Source: Ruminococcus flavefaciens ND2009 | GTDB taxonomy: Bacteria; Bacillota; Clostridia; Oscillospirales; Ruminococcaceae | DNA: 64,000 nucleotides | Reading direction: 5' to 3' | Assembly: GCF_000621785.1 (NCBI RefSeq) | Contig: NZ_KK211349.1 | Span: forward strand, 182,798-246,797 | Part shown: positions 32,294 through 41,264 of the stretch, in pieces | Layout: each line of letters opens with the position of its first letter | Numbering within the stretch: position 1 is the stretch's first letter | Notes under the pieces: generated by a model | Databases searched by the model: none | What the model was told of the DNA's origin: nothing | What the model saw: the letters and a program-made list of their open reading frames with translations, nothing else | Program-made: the position numbers and the translations under genes

Positions 32294-34933
32294 ATGAAGC
32301 ATTATCTTGAAACCACCGATGCTGTCCTCAAAGAGGTAGACAGCTCCGCTTCGGGACTTACTGCGGAAGAAGCCGCAAAAAGACTTGCAGCCACAGGAAA
32401 GAACAAGCTTGACGAGCCGCCCAAGCCTACGCTGCTTGCAAGGTTCATAGAGCAGTTCAAGAACCCCATGATAATCGTGCTTATCGCAGCCGCTGTAATA
32501 TCGGCTGTAACAGGCATTATCTCAGAGGGCAGGCTTGAAGCTGATGTGTTCATAATCCTTTTCGTAGTGCTGGCGAACGCTGTTCTCGGCGTATATCAGG
32601 AGAACAAGGCTGAGTCAGCCATAGAGGCGCTCCAGGCAATGAGTGCCGCACAGAGCAAGGTTTACCGCTCGGGTGAGCTTCTCGTTATCCCCAGCTCAGA
32701 CCTTGTCCCCGGTGATGTCATAACCCTTGAGGCAGGCGACAATGTTCCTGCTGACTGCCGTATACTGGAAGCCGCTGCCCTCAAGGCTGAGGAGTCGGCG
32801 CTGACAGGTGAGAGCGTTCCCTCCGAGAAGGACAGCCGTGTCCTCGAAGGCGAGGATGTGCCTCTCGGCGACAGAAAGAATATGCTCTACATGGGCAGCA
32901 GCATCGCCTACGGACGTGCCGAAGCCGTTGTAGTCGCAACAGGCATGAAGACCGAGATGGGTAAGATCGCAGGCGCTATCGCAGAAGCCGATGACGATGA
33001 GACCCCTCTCCAGAAGAGCCTGGATCAGCTCAGTAAGATACTCTCTATCGCAGTTCTCATTATCTGCGTTATCATTCTCGGACTCAACATCGTTCAGATG
33101 CTTGTGAAGAACGGCACCATCACACTTCCCGGCTTCCTTGAGTCCTTCATGATCGCTGTAAGCCTTGCAGTTGCCGCTATCCCCGAGGGTCTGGCTGCGG
33201 TAGTTACCGTAGTTCTCTCCATCGGCGTTACCAATATGTCAAAGCGCGGAGCTATCATACGCCGCCTTACAGCCGTTGAGGCTCTGGGCTGCGCACAGGT
33301 CATCTGCTCCGATAAGACAGGTACTCTCACACAGAACAAGATGACCGTCGTTCATGAGAACACAGACGACAAGGAGCTCCTTGCAAAGGCTATGGCGCTC
33401 TGCTGTGACGCTCAGCTCAATTCCGACGATACGGTTACAGGTGAGCCCACAGAGGCTGCTCTGGTGGCTTATGCACACAAGTGCGGACTTAAAAAGTACG
33501 AGCTTGAGGCTGCAACTCCCCGTGTGGCAGAGGCTCCCTTCGATTCACTGAGAAAGATGATGACAACTGTTCACAAGACCGAAAAGGGCTTTGTACAGTA
33601 CACCAAGGGCGCTCCCGATGAGGTGCTGAAAAACTGCACACACATGGTCAAGGAGGGCGGCGTCCGCATAATGACCGAGTCCGACAGACTTGAGATACTC
33701 CGCCGCAACAAGGAAATGGCAGACCAGGCTCTGAGAGTCCTCCTTGCAGCTTACCGCGAGTATGACGAGATCCCCGATGATATATCACCCGAGGGTCTGG
33801 AGCATGACCTTATCTACATCGGCATGACAGGCATGATCGACCCCGTTCGTCCCGAGGTAAAGGACGCTATCGGTCTCTGCCGCACAGCGGGAATACGTCC
33901 CGTAATGATAACAGGCGACCACAGGGATACAGCTGTTGCTATCGCTAAGGAGCTGGGTATCCTTGAAGAAGGTCAGCAGGCTCTCACAGGCGCAGAGCTC
34001 TCAAAGATCCCCGATGACGAGTTCAACGCTCACGTTGAGGATTACAGCGTTTATGCCCGTGTACAGCCCGAGCACAAGGTTCGTATCGTAAACGCATGGC
34101 GCAAGAAGGGCATGACCACTGCCATGACAGGCGACGGCGTAAACGATGCTCCCTCTATCAAGAGTGCCGACATCGGCGTTGGTATGGGTATCACAGGTAC
34201 CGACGTTACCAAGAACGTTGCTGACATGGTCCTCACCGATGACAACTTCGCAACTATCGTAGGCGCTGTCGAGGAAGGCAGACGTATCTATGACAATATC
34301 CGCAAGGCAATACAGTTCCTGCTCTCCAGCAATCTCAGCGAGGTGCTCTGTATCCTCGTCGCTACACTGGGTCTTGCAGGACTTACAGACGGTTCATTCG
34401 TAATATTCAACCCAGTACACCTGCTCTGGATAAACCTCATCTCAGACTGCTTCCCCGCTATCGCGCTGGGTATGGAGCCTGCCGAGGACGGAATAATGTC
34501 CAGAAAGCCCAGAAGCAGCAACTCACACATCTTCTCTGACGGTCTGGGAATAAACCTGCTCTGGCAGGGCACTGTTATCGCAGCTCTTACCCTTGTTTCC
34601 TACGTTATCGGCTATCAGAGCGAGGGACACGGCGCAGGCATGACAATGGCATTCATCACCCTCTGCGTATGCGAGATGATACACGCATGGAACATGAGAA
34701 GCCTCAAGGGCTCTGTCTTCACCATGAAGAAGCACAACATCGTGCTCATCGGAGCTATCCTGCTTTCAGCTGTACTGACAATACCCGTACTCTTTATCCC
34801 TGCACTGAGAAATATCTTCTCACTGTCAGCGCTTTCGGGTATGAACTACCTTTACGCATTCCTTGCAGGTTTCTGCATACTTCCTATCGTTGAGATAGTA
34901 AAGTGCTTCCAGAGAGCAGCTTCAAAGAAGTAA
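32294..34933 (+). CDS. P-type cation ATPase, calcium-type (P2)
   Basis: The 879-residue pump has the full P2 layout: N-terminal cation ATPase domain, TGES actuator loop (SALTGESVPSEKD), PEGL in helix 4 (AVAAIPEGLAAVVTV), phosphorylation motif CSDKTGTLTQNK, nucleotide domain, hinge MTGDGVNDAPS and the C-terminal helices with LLWINLISDCFPAIALG. This fits Ca2+ export (P2A); closely related bacterial pumps can move Mn2+ or other ions. GGAGG precedes the ATG. The gene is monocistronic with its own promoter. Confidence 0.92.
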   Translation: MKHYLETTDAVLKEVDSSASGLTAEEAAKRLAATGKNKLDEPPKPTLLARFIEQFKNPMIIVLIAAAVISAVTGIISEGRLEADVFIILFVVLANAVLGVYQENKAESAIEALQAMSAAQSKVYRSGELLVIPSSDLVPGDVITLEAGDNVPADCRILEAAALKAEESALTGESVPSEKDSRVLEGEDVPLGDRKNMLYMGSSIAYGRAEAVVVATGMKTEMGKIAGAIAEADDDETPLQKSLDQLSKILSIAVLIICVIILGLNIVQMLVKNGTITLPGFLESFMIAVSLAVAAIPEGLAAVVTVVLSIGVTNMSKRGAIIRRLTAVEALGCAQVICSDKTGTLTQNKMTVVHENTDDKELLAKAMALCCDAQLNSDDTVTGEPTEAALVAYAHKCGLKKYELEAATPRVAEAPFDSLRKMMTTVHKTEKGFVQYTKGAPDEVLKNCTHMVKEGGVRIMTESDRLEILRRNKEMADQALRVLLAAYREYDEIPDDISPEGLEHDLIYIGMTGMIDPVRPEVKDAIGLCRTAGIRPVMITGDHRDTAVAIAKELGILEEGQQALTGAELSKIPDDEFNAHVEDYSVYARVQPEHKVRIVNAWRKKGMTTAMTGDGVNDAPSIKSADIGVGMGITGTDVTKNVADMVLTDDNFATIVGAVEEGRRIYDNIRKAIQFLLSSNLSEVLCILVATLGLAGLTDGSFVIFNPVHLLWINLISDCFPAIALGMEPAEDGIMSRKPRSSNSHIFSDGLGINLLWQGTVIAALTLVSYVIGYQSEGHGAGMTMAFITLCVCEMIHAWNMRSLKGSVFTMKKHNIVLIGAILLSAVLTIPVLFIPALRNIFSLSALSGMNYLYAFLAGFCILPIVEIVKCFQRAASKK

Positions 34934-34990
34934 GCAGTGAGGCGAAAGTATGAGCGCCAGCTCCCAACGAAATATATAACATAATATCAT

Positions 34991-35063
34991 TGTAGGGGAC
35001 GGCGTCCCCGACGACCCTTAAATGTAATCAAAATAACGGGCTGTCGAGGACGCCAGCCCCTGC
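34991..35063. repeat. Short TGTAGGGG palindromic element
   Basis: Ends TGTAGGGGACGGCGTCCCCG and CGAGGACGCCAGCCCCTGC are imperfect inverted repeats around an AT-rich centre. The same terminal module starts the 301-bp repeats after their AT-rich ends and bounds the element at 60623-60717. Confidence 0.8.
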
Positions 35064-35118
35064 TTTTTTATCCGCGTCAGCGGACAAAATAATTATGAAT
35101 TGAACAGGAGGTTTTGCT

Positions 35119-35628
35119 ATGAGACTTAGACCATACGTCCACAGCCGTGACTTTGACGCTATAAAGAAATGGGTCACCGATGAACGCACCAACGCCATGT
35201 GGAGCGCAAACCACGCTCCCTTTCCCATGGAAAAGGACGCCTTCAGCGATTTCCTTACGGCTATGTATGATAAACACGGCGACTGTCCCTTTGTTGCCGC
35301 AACGGACGAGGGAGAGACAGTGGGTTTTATATGTACTTCCATTAGCACCGACAGCAATGAGGCGATGCTTGCCTTTGTCATAGTGGACCCTGCTCAGCGG
35401 GGCAAGGGCTATGGCAGGGAGATGATAGAGCTTGCCGCAAGGTACTGCTTTGAGATACTGAATGCGGAGGCGGTTCAGCTCAACGTGTTCACCGTCAACG
35501 AGAGAGCCCGTAAATGCTACGAGAGCGCAGGCTTTACCGAGAGGCATACAACTCCCGACGCCTTCCCCTTCGGCGACGAGCTGTGGGGCAGATGCAATAT
35601 GGTGAAAAAGAAGCAGCTCAGTTTTTAG
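35119..35628 (+). CDS. GNAT-family N-acetyltransferase
   Basis: The 169-residue protein opens MRLRPYVHSRDFDAIKKWV and has the acetyl-CoA binding motif A, VDPAQRGKGYGREM, followed by AVQLNVFTVNERARKCYESA, as in RimI/RimJ-like acetyltransferases. The acceptor is unknown. AGGAGG precedes the ATG. Confidence 0.92.
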   Translation: MRLRPYVHSRDFDAIKKWVTDERTNAMWSANHAPFPMEKDAFSDFLTAMYDKHGDCPFVAATDEGETVGFICTSISTDSNEAMLAFVIVDPAQRGKGYGREMIELAARYCFEILNAEAVQLNVFTVNERARKCYESAGFTERHTTPDAFPFGDELWGRCNMVKKKQLSF

Positions 35629-35636
35629 GGAGCACT

Positions 35637-35694
35637 CGTACAGAAGCTTTACGGGTGATATTGAGGGAAACCTTTTGAAAAAGGTTTCTTCCCC
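35637..35694 (+). repeat. Dispersed repeat with hairpin, copy 2
   Basis: Starts CGTACAGAAG and contains TTTACGGGTGATATTGAGGG, then AACCTTTT/AAAAGGTT. It matches the minus strand of 555-613 over about 50 bases and lies 9 bases after the GNAT stop. Confidence 0.75.
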
Positions 35695-35722
35695 GATAAT
35701 TACGCATAAGCTGCTATATGAG

Positions 35723-35752
35723 TACAGCGGTCATGCCCGCTGTATTTTTTTT
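35723..35752 (+). terminator. Intrinsic terminator after the GNAT gene
   Basis: TACAGCGG and CCGCTGTA pair around a short loop and are followed by eight T. Confidence 0.93.
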
Positions 35753-35858
35753 GGAACTATGCACTTTTCACTGACAACTATCCGTTATGGGTTGAAATAT
35801 TATTACATATGTGGTATAATCAATAAAATGGGCAAATTATAATCAAAGGTGATACATA

Positions 35859-36227
35859 ATGGAAATTATTATTATAGTCAACCTCATAACTTCACTTACA
35901 ATACTCATTGGAGGCTGCTGCATGAAAAAATATGCTTCATCTCCTGTCGATTATACAATAGGATTCAAAACAAAAAGATCAATGGCAAGCAACGAAGCAT
36001 GGTATTTTGCCAATAACAAATGCGGCAGTATATGGCTCGCTATAGGAGCAGCAGGCTTTGTCCTGACTTTAGCTGCATTTTTTCTTATCCACCCCGATCT
36101 AAGCAGTATTTCAGGCGATCATACTCAGTTTTTTCTGCTTATACTGCAAAGCGCAGCGATCATTTTTTCATTGATACTTACTGAAAATCAGTTAAAGAAG
36201 AAATTTGACATAAATGAAAAGAAATGA
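35859..36227 (+). CDS. SdpI-like small membrane protein
   Basis: The 122-residue protein has three membrane helices and, after the first, the segment IGFKTKRSMASNEAWYFAN, which is characteristic of the SdpI/YfhL family. Bacillus SdpI gives immunity to the SdpC toxin, but most relatives are uncharacterised. The gene is more AT-rich than those around it. Its end overlaps nothing functional; nadA begins 89 bases later. Confidence 0.75.
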   Translation: MEIIIIVNLITSLTILIGGCCMKKYASSPVDYTIGFKTKRSMASNEAWYFANNKCGSIWLAIGAAGFVLTLAAFFLIHPDLSSISGDHTQFFLLILQSAAIIFSLILTENQLKKKFDINEKK

Positions 36228-36316
36228 TAAGTTCAAAAAGACATAATGTTGATCTAAAATCACAGAAAACGCCGTCTGCGGCATTCCGTGTAATTAAAAT
36301 GAGAGGAAGTAAAACC

Positions 36317-37249
36317 ATGACCGTAAGAGAATTACAGGACAAGATAATAAAGCTGAAAAAGGAGACAAATACAGCTATACTCGCTCACTGCTACCAGGCA
36401 AGAGAGATATGCGAGATCGCAGACTTCGTGGGTGACAGCTATAAGCTCAGCGTTGACGCAAAAAATATCGCTGAGGAAAATATCCTTTTCTGCGGAGTCC
36501 ACTTCATGGCTGAGACCGCAAAGATGCTCTCGCCTCAGAAGCGTGTATTCCTTTCCAACAGGCACGCAGGCTGCCCCATGGCTGAGCAGATGGACAGGGA
36601 AATGATAAGCGCTGTCCGCGAGATGGAGCCTGACCGCACTGTTGTGGCTTACATCAACACTACTGCCGCGCTCAAGACCGTTTGCGATGTCTGCGTTACC
36701 TCCTCAAGCGCTCTGCGTATCGTGAGAGCTCTCGACACTGACAAGATACTCTTCATTCCCGACTGCAATCTGGGAGATTATATAAAGAGACAGTGCCCCG
36801 AAAAGGATATAAAGCTCCTTCAGGGCGGCTGCCCCACTCACGCAAGGATAACTCCCAAGGAGGTACTGGCTGCAAAGGAGGAGCACCCCGATGCTCTCTT
36901 CCTTGTTCACCCCGAGTGTACTCCCAAGGTGGTAGAGCTGGCTGACTATGTGGGCTCCACCACAGGTATCATGGACTATGCAAAGAAGTCCGACAAGAAG
37001 GAGTTCATCATTGGAACTGAAAATTCCATCGTAGAGCATTTGCAGTATGACTGCCCCGGAAAGAAATTCTATCCCGTCAGCCGTGACCTCGTCTGTCACA
37101 ACATGAAGCTCACCACTCTCCCCGATATTTACAACACTCTCGTCAGTATCGGCGGCGGAGACGGCGACGCCTTCGAGATACTCATGGACGATGAGCTCAT
37201 CGCTCAGGCAAGAAAGTGCATAGATGAAATGATAAGGCTGGGCGGCTGA
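36317..37249 (+). CDS. nadA: Quinolinate synthase
   Basis: NadA condenses iminoaspartate with dihydroxyacetone phosphate to quinolinate in NAD synthesis, using an oxygen-sensitive [4Fe-4S] cluster. The 310-residue protein shows AILAHCYQAREICEIADF, the cluster cysteine regions ILFCGVHFMAETAKML and DVCVTSSSALRI, HPECTPKVVELADYVGST and the C-terminal ligand near QYDCPGKKF. The start at 36317 has AGAGGA upstream and fits the family; a longer frame begins at 36224 without support. nadB and nadC are not in the window. Confidence 0.95.
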   Translation: MTVRELQDKIIKLKKETNTAILAHCYQAREICEIADFVGDSYKLSVDAKNIAEENILFCGVHFMAETAKMLSPQKRVFLSNRHAGCPMAEQMDREMISAVREMEPDRTVVAYINTTAALKTVCDVCVTSSSALRIVRALDTDKILFIPDCNLGDYIKRQCPEKDIKLLQGGCPTHARITPKEVLAAKEEHPDALFLVHPECTPKVVELADYVGSTTGIMDYAKKSDKKEFIIGTENSIVEHLQYDCPGKKFYPVSRDLVCHNMKLTTLPDIYNTLVSIGGGDGDAFEILMDDELIAQARKCIDEMIRLGG

Positions 37250-37250
37250 T

Positions 37251-38285
37251 ATGACGGAACTTGTCGAAAAACTTTACAATGCGGGAGACCTCTCCGACAG
37301 CGAGCTGAAAGCTCTCATTGAGACCGATGACAGTGAGACTGCGGAGCTCATGCGCAGATACGCCGATGAGACAAGACAGAAAAGCTACGGAAAAAAGGTC
37401 TTTCTCAGGGGACTTATCGAGGTCTCAAGCTATTGCAGGAATGACTGCCTTTACTGCGGTATCCGCCGCAGCAACAAGGAGGCTGACCGCTACCGCCTCT
37501 CCCGCGAGGAGATAATGAGCTGCTGCGAAAACGGCTACGGACTGGGCTTCCGTACATTCGTCATGCAGGGCGGCGAGGACAGCTTCTTCACCGATGACTT
37601 CATGTGCTCGGTAATATCGGAAATAAAGGAAAAATATCCCGACTGCGCTGTTACACTGTCCCTGGGCGAGCGCTCCTACGACAGCTACAGGCGCATGAAG
37701 GAAGCAGGTGCGGACAGATACCTGCTCCGCCACGAAGCCGCCTCAGAGGAGCTGTATTCAAAGCTCCACCCTGCGGAGATGAGTCTTGCCCACCGCAAGG
37801 AATGTCTCTTCCAGCTCCGCGAGCTGGGCTATCAGGTAGGTGCAGGCTTCATGGTAGGCGCTCCCTATCAGACCACGGACCACATCATCGCGGACCTGCG
37901 CTTCCTTCAGGAGCTGCGTCCCCAGATGATAGGAATAGGCCCCTTTGTGCCCCACCATAACACGCCCTTTGCGGAGGAGAGCGGAGGCACTCTCGCACTG
38001 ACCCTGAGACTTCTGGGCATACTCAGGCTCATGTTCCCAAAGGTGCTGCTGCCTGCCACCACTGCCCTTGGCACTATCGCTCCCAACGGAAGGGAGCTGG
38101 GGCTGAAAACAGGCTGCAACGTCGTTATGCCCAATCTCTCGCCTGTAAAGGTGAGGAAGAAATACGACCTGTACGACAACAAGATATGTACGGGCGAGGA
38201 AGCCGCCGAATGCCGCGGCTGCCTGCAAAGACGGATAGAGTCCGCAGGCTATGAGGTTTCCGCCGAGCGTGGAGACTGCATATAA
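37251..38285 (+). CDS. hydE: [FeFe]-hydrogenase maturase HydE, radical SAM
   Basis: HydE is a radical S-adenosylmethionine enzyme in assembly of the hydrogenase H-cluster. The 344-residue protein has the cluster motif YCRNDCLYCGIRRSN, GGEDSFF in the SAM-binding strand and the family segment GIGPFVPHHNTPFA. Its start follows the nadA stop by one base, so the two are cotranscribed. The partner maturases HydF and HydG are elsewhere. BioB or PylB-like enzymes are related, but the HNTPF signature favours HydE. Confidence 0.9.
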   Translation: MTELVEKLYNAGDLSDSELKALIETDDSETAELMRRYADETRQKSYGKKVFLRGLIEVSSYCRNDCLYCGIRRSNKEADRYRLSREEIMSCCENGYGLGFRTFVMQGGEDSFFTDDFMCSVISEIKEKYPDCAVTLSLGERSYDSYRRMKEAGADRYLLRHEAASEELYSKLHPAEMSLAHRKECLFQLRELGYQVGAGFMVGAPYQTTDHIIADLRFLQELRPQMIGIGPFVPHHNTPFAEESGGTLALTLRLLGILRLMFPKVLLPATTALGTIAPNGRELGLKTGCNVVMPNLSPVKVRKKYDLYDNKICTGEEAAECRGCLQRRIESAGYEVSAERGDCI

Positions 38286-38301
38286 GCCATTAGCCGTCAG
38301 C

Positions 38302-38321
38302 TGTCAGCCCTATTGCTGACA
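38302..38321 (+). terminator. Hairpin between hydE and the four-gene array
   Basis: TGTCAGC and GCTGACA pair around CCTATT. Without a good T-run it may be a partial terminator or processing site separating the Fe-S pair from the array. Confidence 0.4.
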
Positions 38322-38370
38322 AGGCTTTATAACAAATAAAATATATACTTCGATCCAAGGAGAATAAAAC

Positions 38371-39315
38371 ATGAGAGTTCGTTTCCACCTTCCCGATTTC
38401 TCGGGTAATTTCAAGCTCAATCTCCTCTTTGCGGAAATGCTCAGGCACCGTCCCGAATTCTTCCGCGAGGGCGTGGAGATAGCTTCATTCTACGGTGTGT
38501 TCCCGCCCTCCATCTGGAACGGCGGCAGAACTCAGGGAGGAGTCTGTGACAAGACCTTCGTAAAGCAGGTCATCAAGACCTTCAACGAGAGAGGCATACC
38601 CCTGAGATTTACCTTCACAAACCCTGCACTTGAGAAAAAGCACCTCAGCGACCCCTTCTGCAACATGGTGCTGAATATGGCGAACAACGGTCTCAACGAG
38701 GCTATCGTGATGTCCCCCATACTGGAGGACTATATCCGCAGGAATTTCCCCGACTACAAGCTTACCAGCTCCACCTGCAAGCGCCTTGATACACTTGAGG
38801 GACTTCTGGGCGAGCTGGAAAAGGATTACCATATAGTTGTAATGGACTATGACCTGAACAACCGCTTTGAGCTCCTTGAAAAGATACCCATGGAGTACAG
38901 ACCCCGTATCGAGTTCCTTTCAAATGCCTGCTGCGAGCCGGGATGTCCCAGGCGCTCTGCCCATTATCACTCCATAGGCGTCCAGCAGATAGCCTATAAC
39001 GAGCATATAAAGAAGTACCCCAATCTCCCCTTCAATGTGGAGAAGTACGACCCCGACCACTTCCGCGACTGCCCCTACTCACAGAGAGGTATCTTCGAGA
39101 TAAGAAGCCTCCGCACACATATCTCCCCCGAAGATATATGGGAGAAGTATGTGCCCATGGGCTTTGAGCAGTTCAAGATAGAGGGAAGGACTGCAAGTCC
39201 CATAAATGTGCTGGAAACATATATGTATTACATGGCAAAGCCCGAATGCCGCGACGAAGCAAGGTTCACCCTGCTGAAGACCATGGAGAATTCGGGCGCT
39301 CTGTCATTCAAGTAA
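38371..39315 (+). CDS. Cysteine-rich U32-like protein, array member 1
   Basis: First of four tandem paralogues (314 residues). Shared landmarks: RVRFHLPDF start, IASFYGVFPPSIWNGGR, a CD pair (Cys59), FCN (Cys97), LTSSTCKRLD (Cys136), CCEPGCPRR (Cys188 and Cys192), a single Cys234, and MGFEQFKIEGRTA near residue 264. The last motif resembles the KIEGR segment of U32 proteins, and the cysteine pattern could hold an Fe-S cluster as in UbiU/UbiV. These are inferences; I do not recognise the exact family. AAGGAG precedes the ATG. Confidence 0.8.
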   Translation: MRVRFHLPDFSGNFKLNLLFAEMLRHRPEFFREGVEIASFYGVFPPSIWNGGRTQGGVCDKTFVKQVIKTFNERGIPLRFTFTNPALEKKHLSDPFCNMVLNMANNGLNEAIVMSPILEDYIRRNFPDYKLTSSTCKRLDTLEGLLGELEKDYHIVVMDYDLNNRFELLEKIPMEYRPRIEFLSNACCEPGCPRRSAHYHSIGVQQIAYNEHIKKYPNLPFNVEKYDPDHFRDCPYSQRGIFEIRSLRTHISPEDIWEKYVPMGFEQFKIEGRTASPINVLETYMYYMAKPECRDEARFTLLKTMENSGALSFK

Positions 39316-39326
39316 GGAGGATAATC

Positions 39327-40283
39327 ATGCGAGTTAGATTTCATCTCCCTGATTTTACGGAGCATTTCCGCTTTAATCTCGTCTTTGCGCATATGCTGAA
39401 AAACCGCCCCGACTACTTCCGCGAGGGCGTTGAGATAGCTTCATTCTACGGAGCCTTCCCCCCGTCACTGTGGAACGGCGGAAGAACTATCGGCGGTCAG
39501 TGCGACGAGAGCTTCGTCAAGGGCGTCATCAAGACCTTCAACGACCTTGGTATCCCGCTGAGATTTACCTTCACCAACCCCGTTCTGAAAGAGGAGCACC
39601 TCTATGACCCCTTCTGCAACAGAGTAATGGAGCTTGCCAACAACGGCTTCAACGAGGTCATCGTAAATTCTCCCCTGCTGGAGGACTATATCCGCAAGAC
39701 CTACCCCGACTATAAGCTGACAAGCTCTACCTGCAAGCGCCTTGACACCGAGGAGGGCTTCCTTGATGAGCTGAAAAAGGACTATAACATCGTGGTCATG
39801 GACTATGACCTGAACAATAAATTCGACATTCTTGAAAAGGTGCCCATGGAGGACAGACCCCGTATCGAGTTCCTGTCAAACGCCTGCTGCAACCCGAAAT
39901 GTCCCAACCGCAAGCTGGAATATGACCTTATCGGCGAGCAGATGATATACTACAACAAGCACCTTCAGGAGCACCCCGAGCTTCCCTTTGACATCAATGA
40001 CTACACCGAGCGCAATGTCAACAAGCTAATACACTGCAACTGCCGCCAGCGCACACTCTATGAGATAAAGGACCTGTCCACACATATCTCTCCCGACGCT
40101 ATCTGGGGCAAGTATGCTCCCATGGGCTTCGAGCAGTTCAAGATAGAGGGAAGGACTGCGGGCAATCTCTACCTCATAGACATCTATATGTACTACATGA
40201 CAAAGCCCGAATGCCGCGATGAGGCAAGAATGATGTTCTTCTACAACCTGGACGCCAACGGCGTTATCCAATACGAAAGATAA
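39327..40283 (+). CDS. Cysteine-rich U32-like protein, array member 2
   Basis: 318 residues, about as similar to member 1 as to member 3. It keeps all shared cysteines: GQCDESF, DPFCNRV, STCKRLD, CCNPKCPNRK and NCNCRQRT, plus FKIEGRTAG. The ATG at 39327 was chosen because TAAGGAGG (including the stop of member 1) lies upstream and the protein then begins RVRFHLPDF like its relatives; a longer in-frame ATG at 39246 lies inside member 1. It is only 11 bases from member 1, so translation is probably coupled. Confidence 0.8.
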   Translation: MRVRFHLPDFTEHFRFNLVFAHMLKNRPDYFREGVEIASFYGAFPPSLWNGGRTIGGQCDESFVKGVIKTFNDLGIPLRFTFTNPVLKEEHLYDPFCNRVMELANNGFNEVIVNSPLLEDYIRKTYPDYKLTSSTCKRLDTEEGFLDELKKDYNIVVMDYDLNNKFDILEKVPMEDRPRIEFLSNACCNPKCPNRKLEYDLIGEQMIYYNKHLQEHPELPFDINDYTERNVNKLIHCNCRQRTLYEIKDLSTHISPDAIWGKYAPMGFEQFKIEGRTAGNLYLIDIYMYYMTKPECRDEARMMFFYNLDANGVIQYER

Positions 40284-40295
40284 GGAGGCGCTATC

Positions 40296-41252
40296 ATGAG
40301 AGCAAGATTTCATCTTCCGGGACTGACACAGAATTTCTCCTTCAATCTCATATTTGCACACTTTATGAAGAACTGTCCCCACTATTTCCGCGAGGGCGTG
40401 GAGATAGCCTCATTCTACGGGATATTTCCCCCTGCTGTATGGAACGGCGGAAGACCCGTGAGCGGCAGGTGCGACGAGAGCTTCATAAAACAGGTCATTT
40501 CTGCCTTCAATGGTCTGGGCATACCTGTACGCCTTACCTTCACAAATCCCTGTATCACAGAGGACCTCCTCAAGGACCCCTTCTGCAACAGGCTCCTGGA
40601 GCTGGCTTACAATGACCTCAATGAGATAATCGTAAATTCACCGCTGCTGGAAGACTATATCCGTGACAAGTACCCCAACTACAAGCTGACAAGCTCTACC
40701 TGCAAGCGCCTTGACACCATTGACGGTCCCATAGGCGAGCTGAAAAAGGACTACAGCATTGTTGTGCTTGACTATGACCTGAACAATCAGTTCGACCAGC
40801 TTGAGAAGATACCACAGGAGGACAGGAGCAGATGTGAGATACTCTGCAACACCCTCTGCAATCCAAAGTGCAAGATGCGTAAGGAGCATTACAGGCTCAT
40901 AGGCGAGTATTCCATCGCCTATAATGAATATGTCAACAGCGGCACCACCAAGCCCTTTGACATCAATGACTACTACGAGATAAACGAGACCAATGTCATA
41001 AACTGCGGCTGTTTCTCGCGAAATGCCTACGATATAAGAAAGCTCCCCACCCATGTGAGCCCCGATGACATCTGGGAGAAGTATCTCCCCATGGGCTTTG
41101 AGCAGTTCAAGCTTGAGGGCAGGACAGCAGGAAGGATATTCCTCACCGAGAACTACCTCTACTACATGGTGAAGCCCGAGTGCCGCGATGAAGCCCGTCT
41201 CATGCTCCTCTACAATCTGGAGCGCAACGGCATTATCCGCGTGGACAAATAA
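40296..41252 (+). CDS. Cysteine-rich U32-like protein, array member 3
   Basis: 318 residues, starting RARFHLPGL 12 bases after member 2 with AAGGAGG upstream. Conserved: GRCDESF, DPFCNRL, STCKRLD, CNPKCKMRKEHY, NCGCFSRN and FKLEGRTAG. It has extra cysteines around residues 184-188 (CEILCNTLCN) that the others lack. Confidence 0.8.
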   Translation: MRARFHLPGLTQNFSFNLIFAHFMKNCPHYFREGVEIASFYGIFPPAVWNGGRPVSGRCDESFIKQVISAFNGLGIPVRLTFTNPCITEDLLKDPFCNRLLELAYNDLNEIIVNSPLLEDYIRDKYPNYKLTSSTCKRLDTIDGPIGELKKDYSIVVLDYDLNNQFDQLEKIPQEDRSRCEILCNTLCNPKCKMRKEHYRLIGEYSIAYNEYVNSGTTKPFDINDYYEINETNVINCGCFSRNAYDIRKLPTHVSPDDIWEKYLPMGFEQFKLEGRTAGRIFLTENYLYYMVKPECRDEARLMLLYNLERNGIIRVDK

Positions 41253-41264
41253 GGGGTGGAAACT

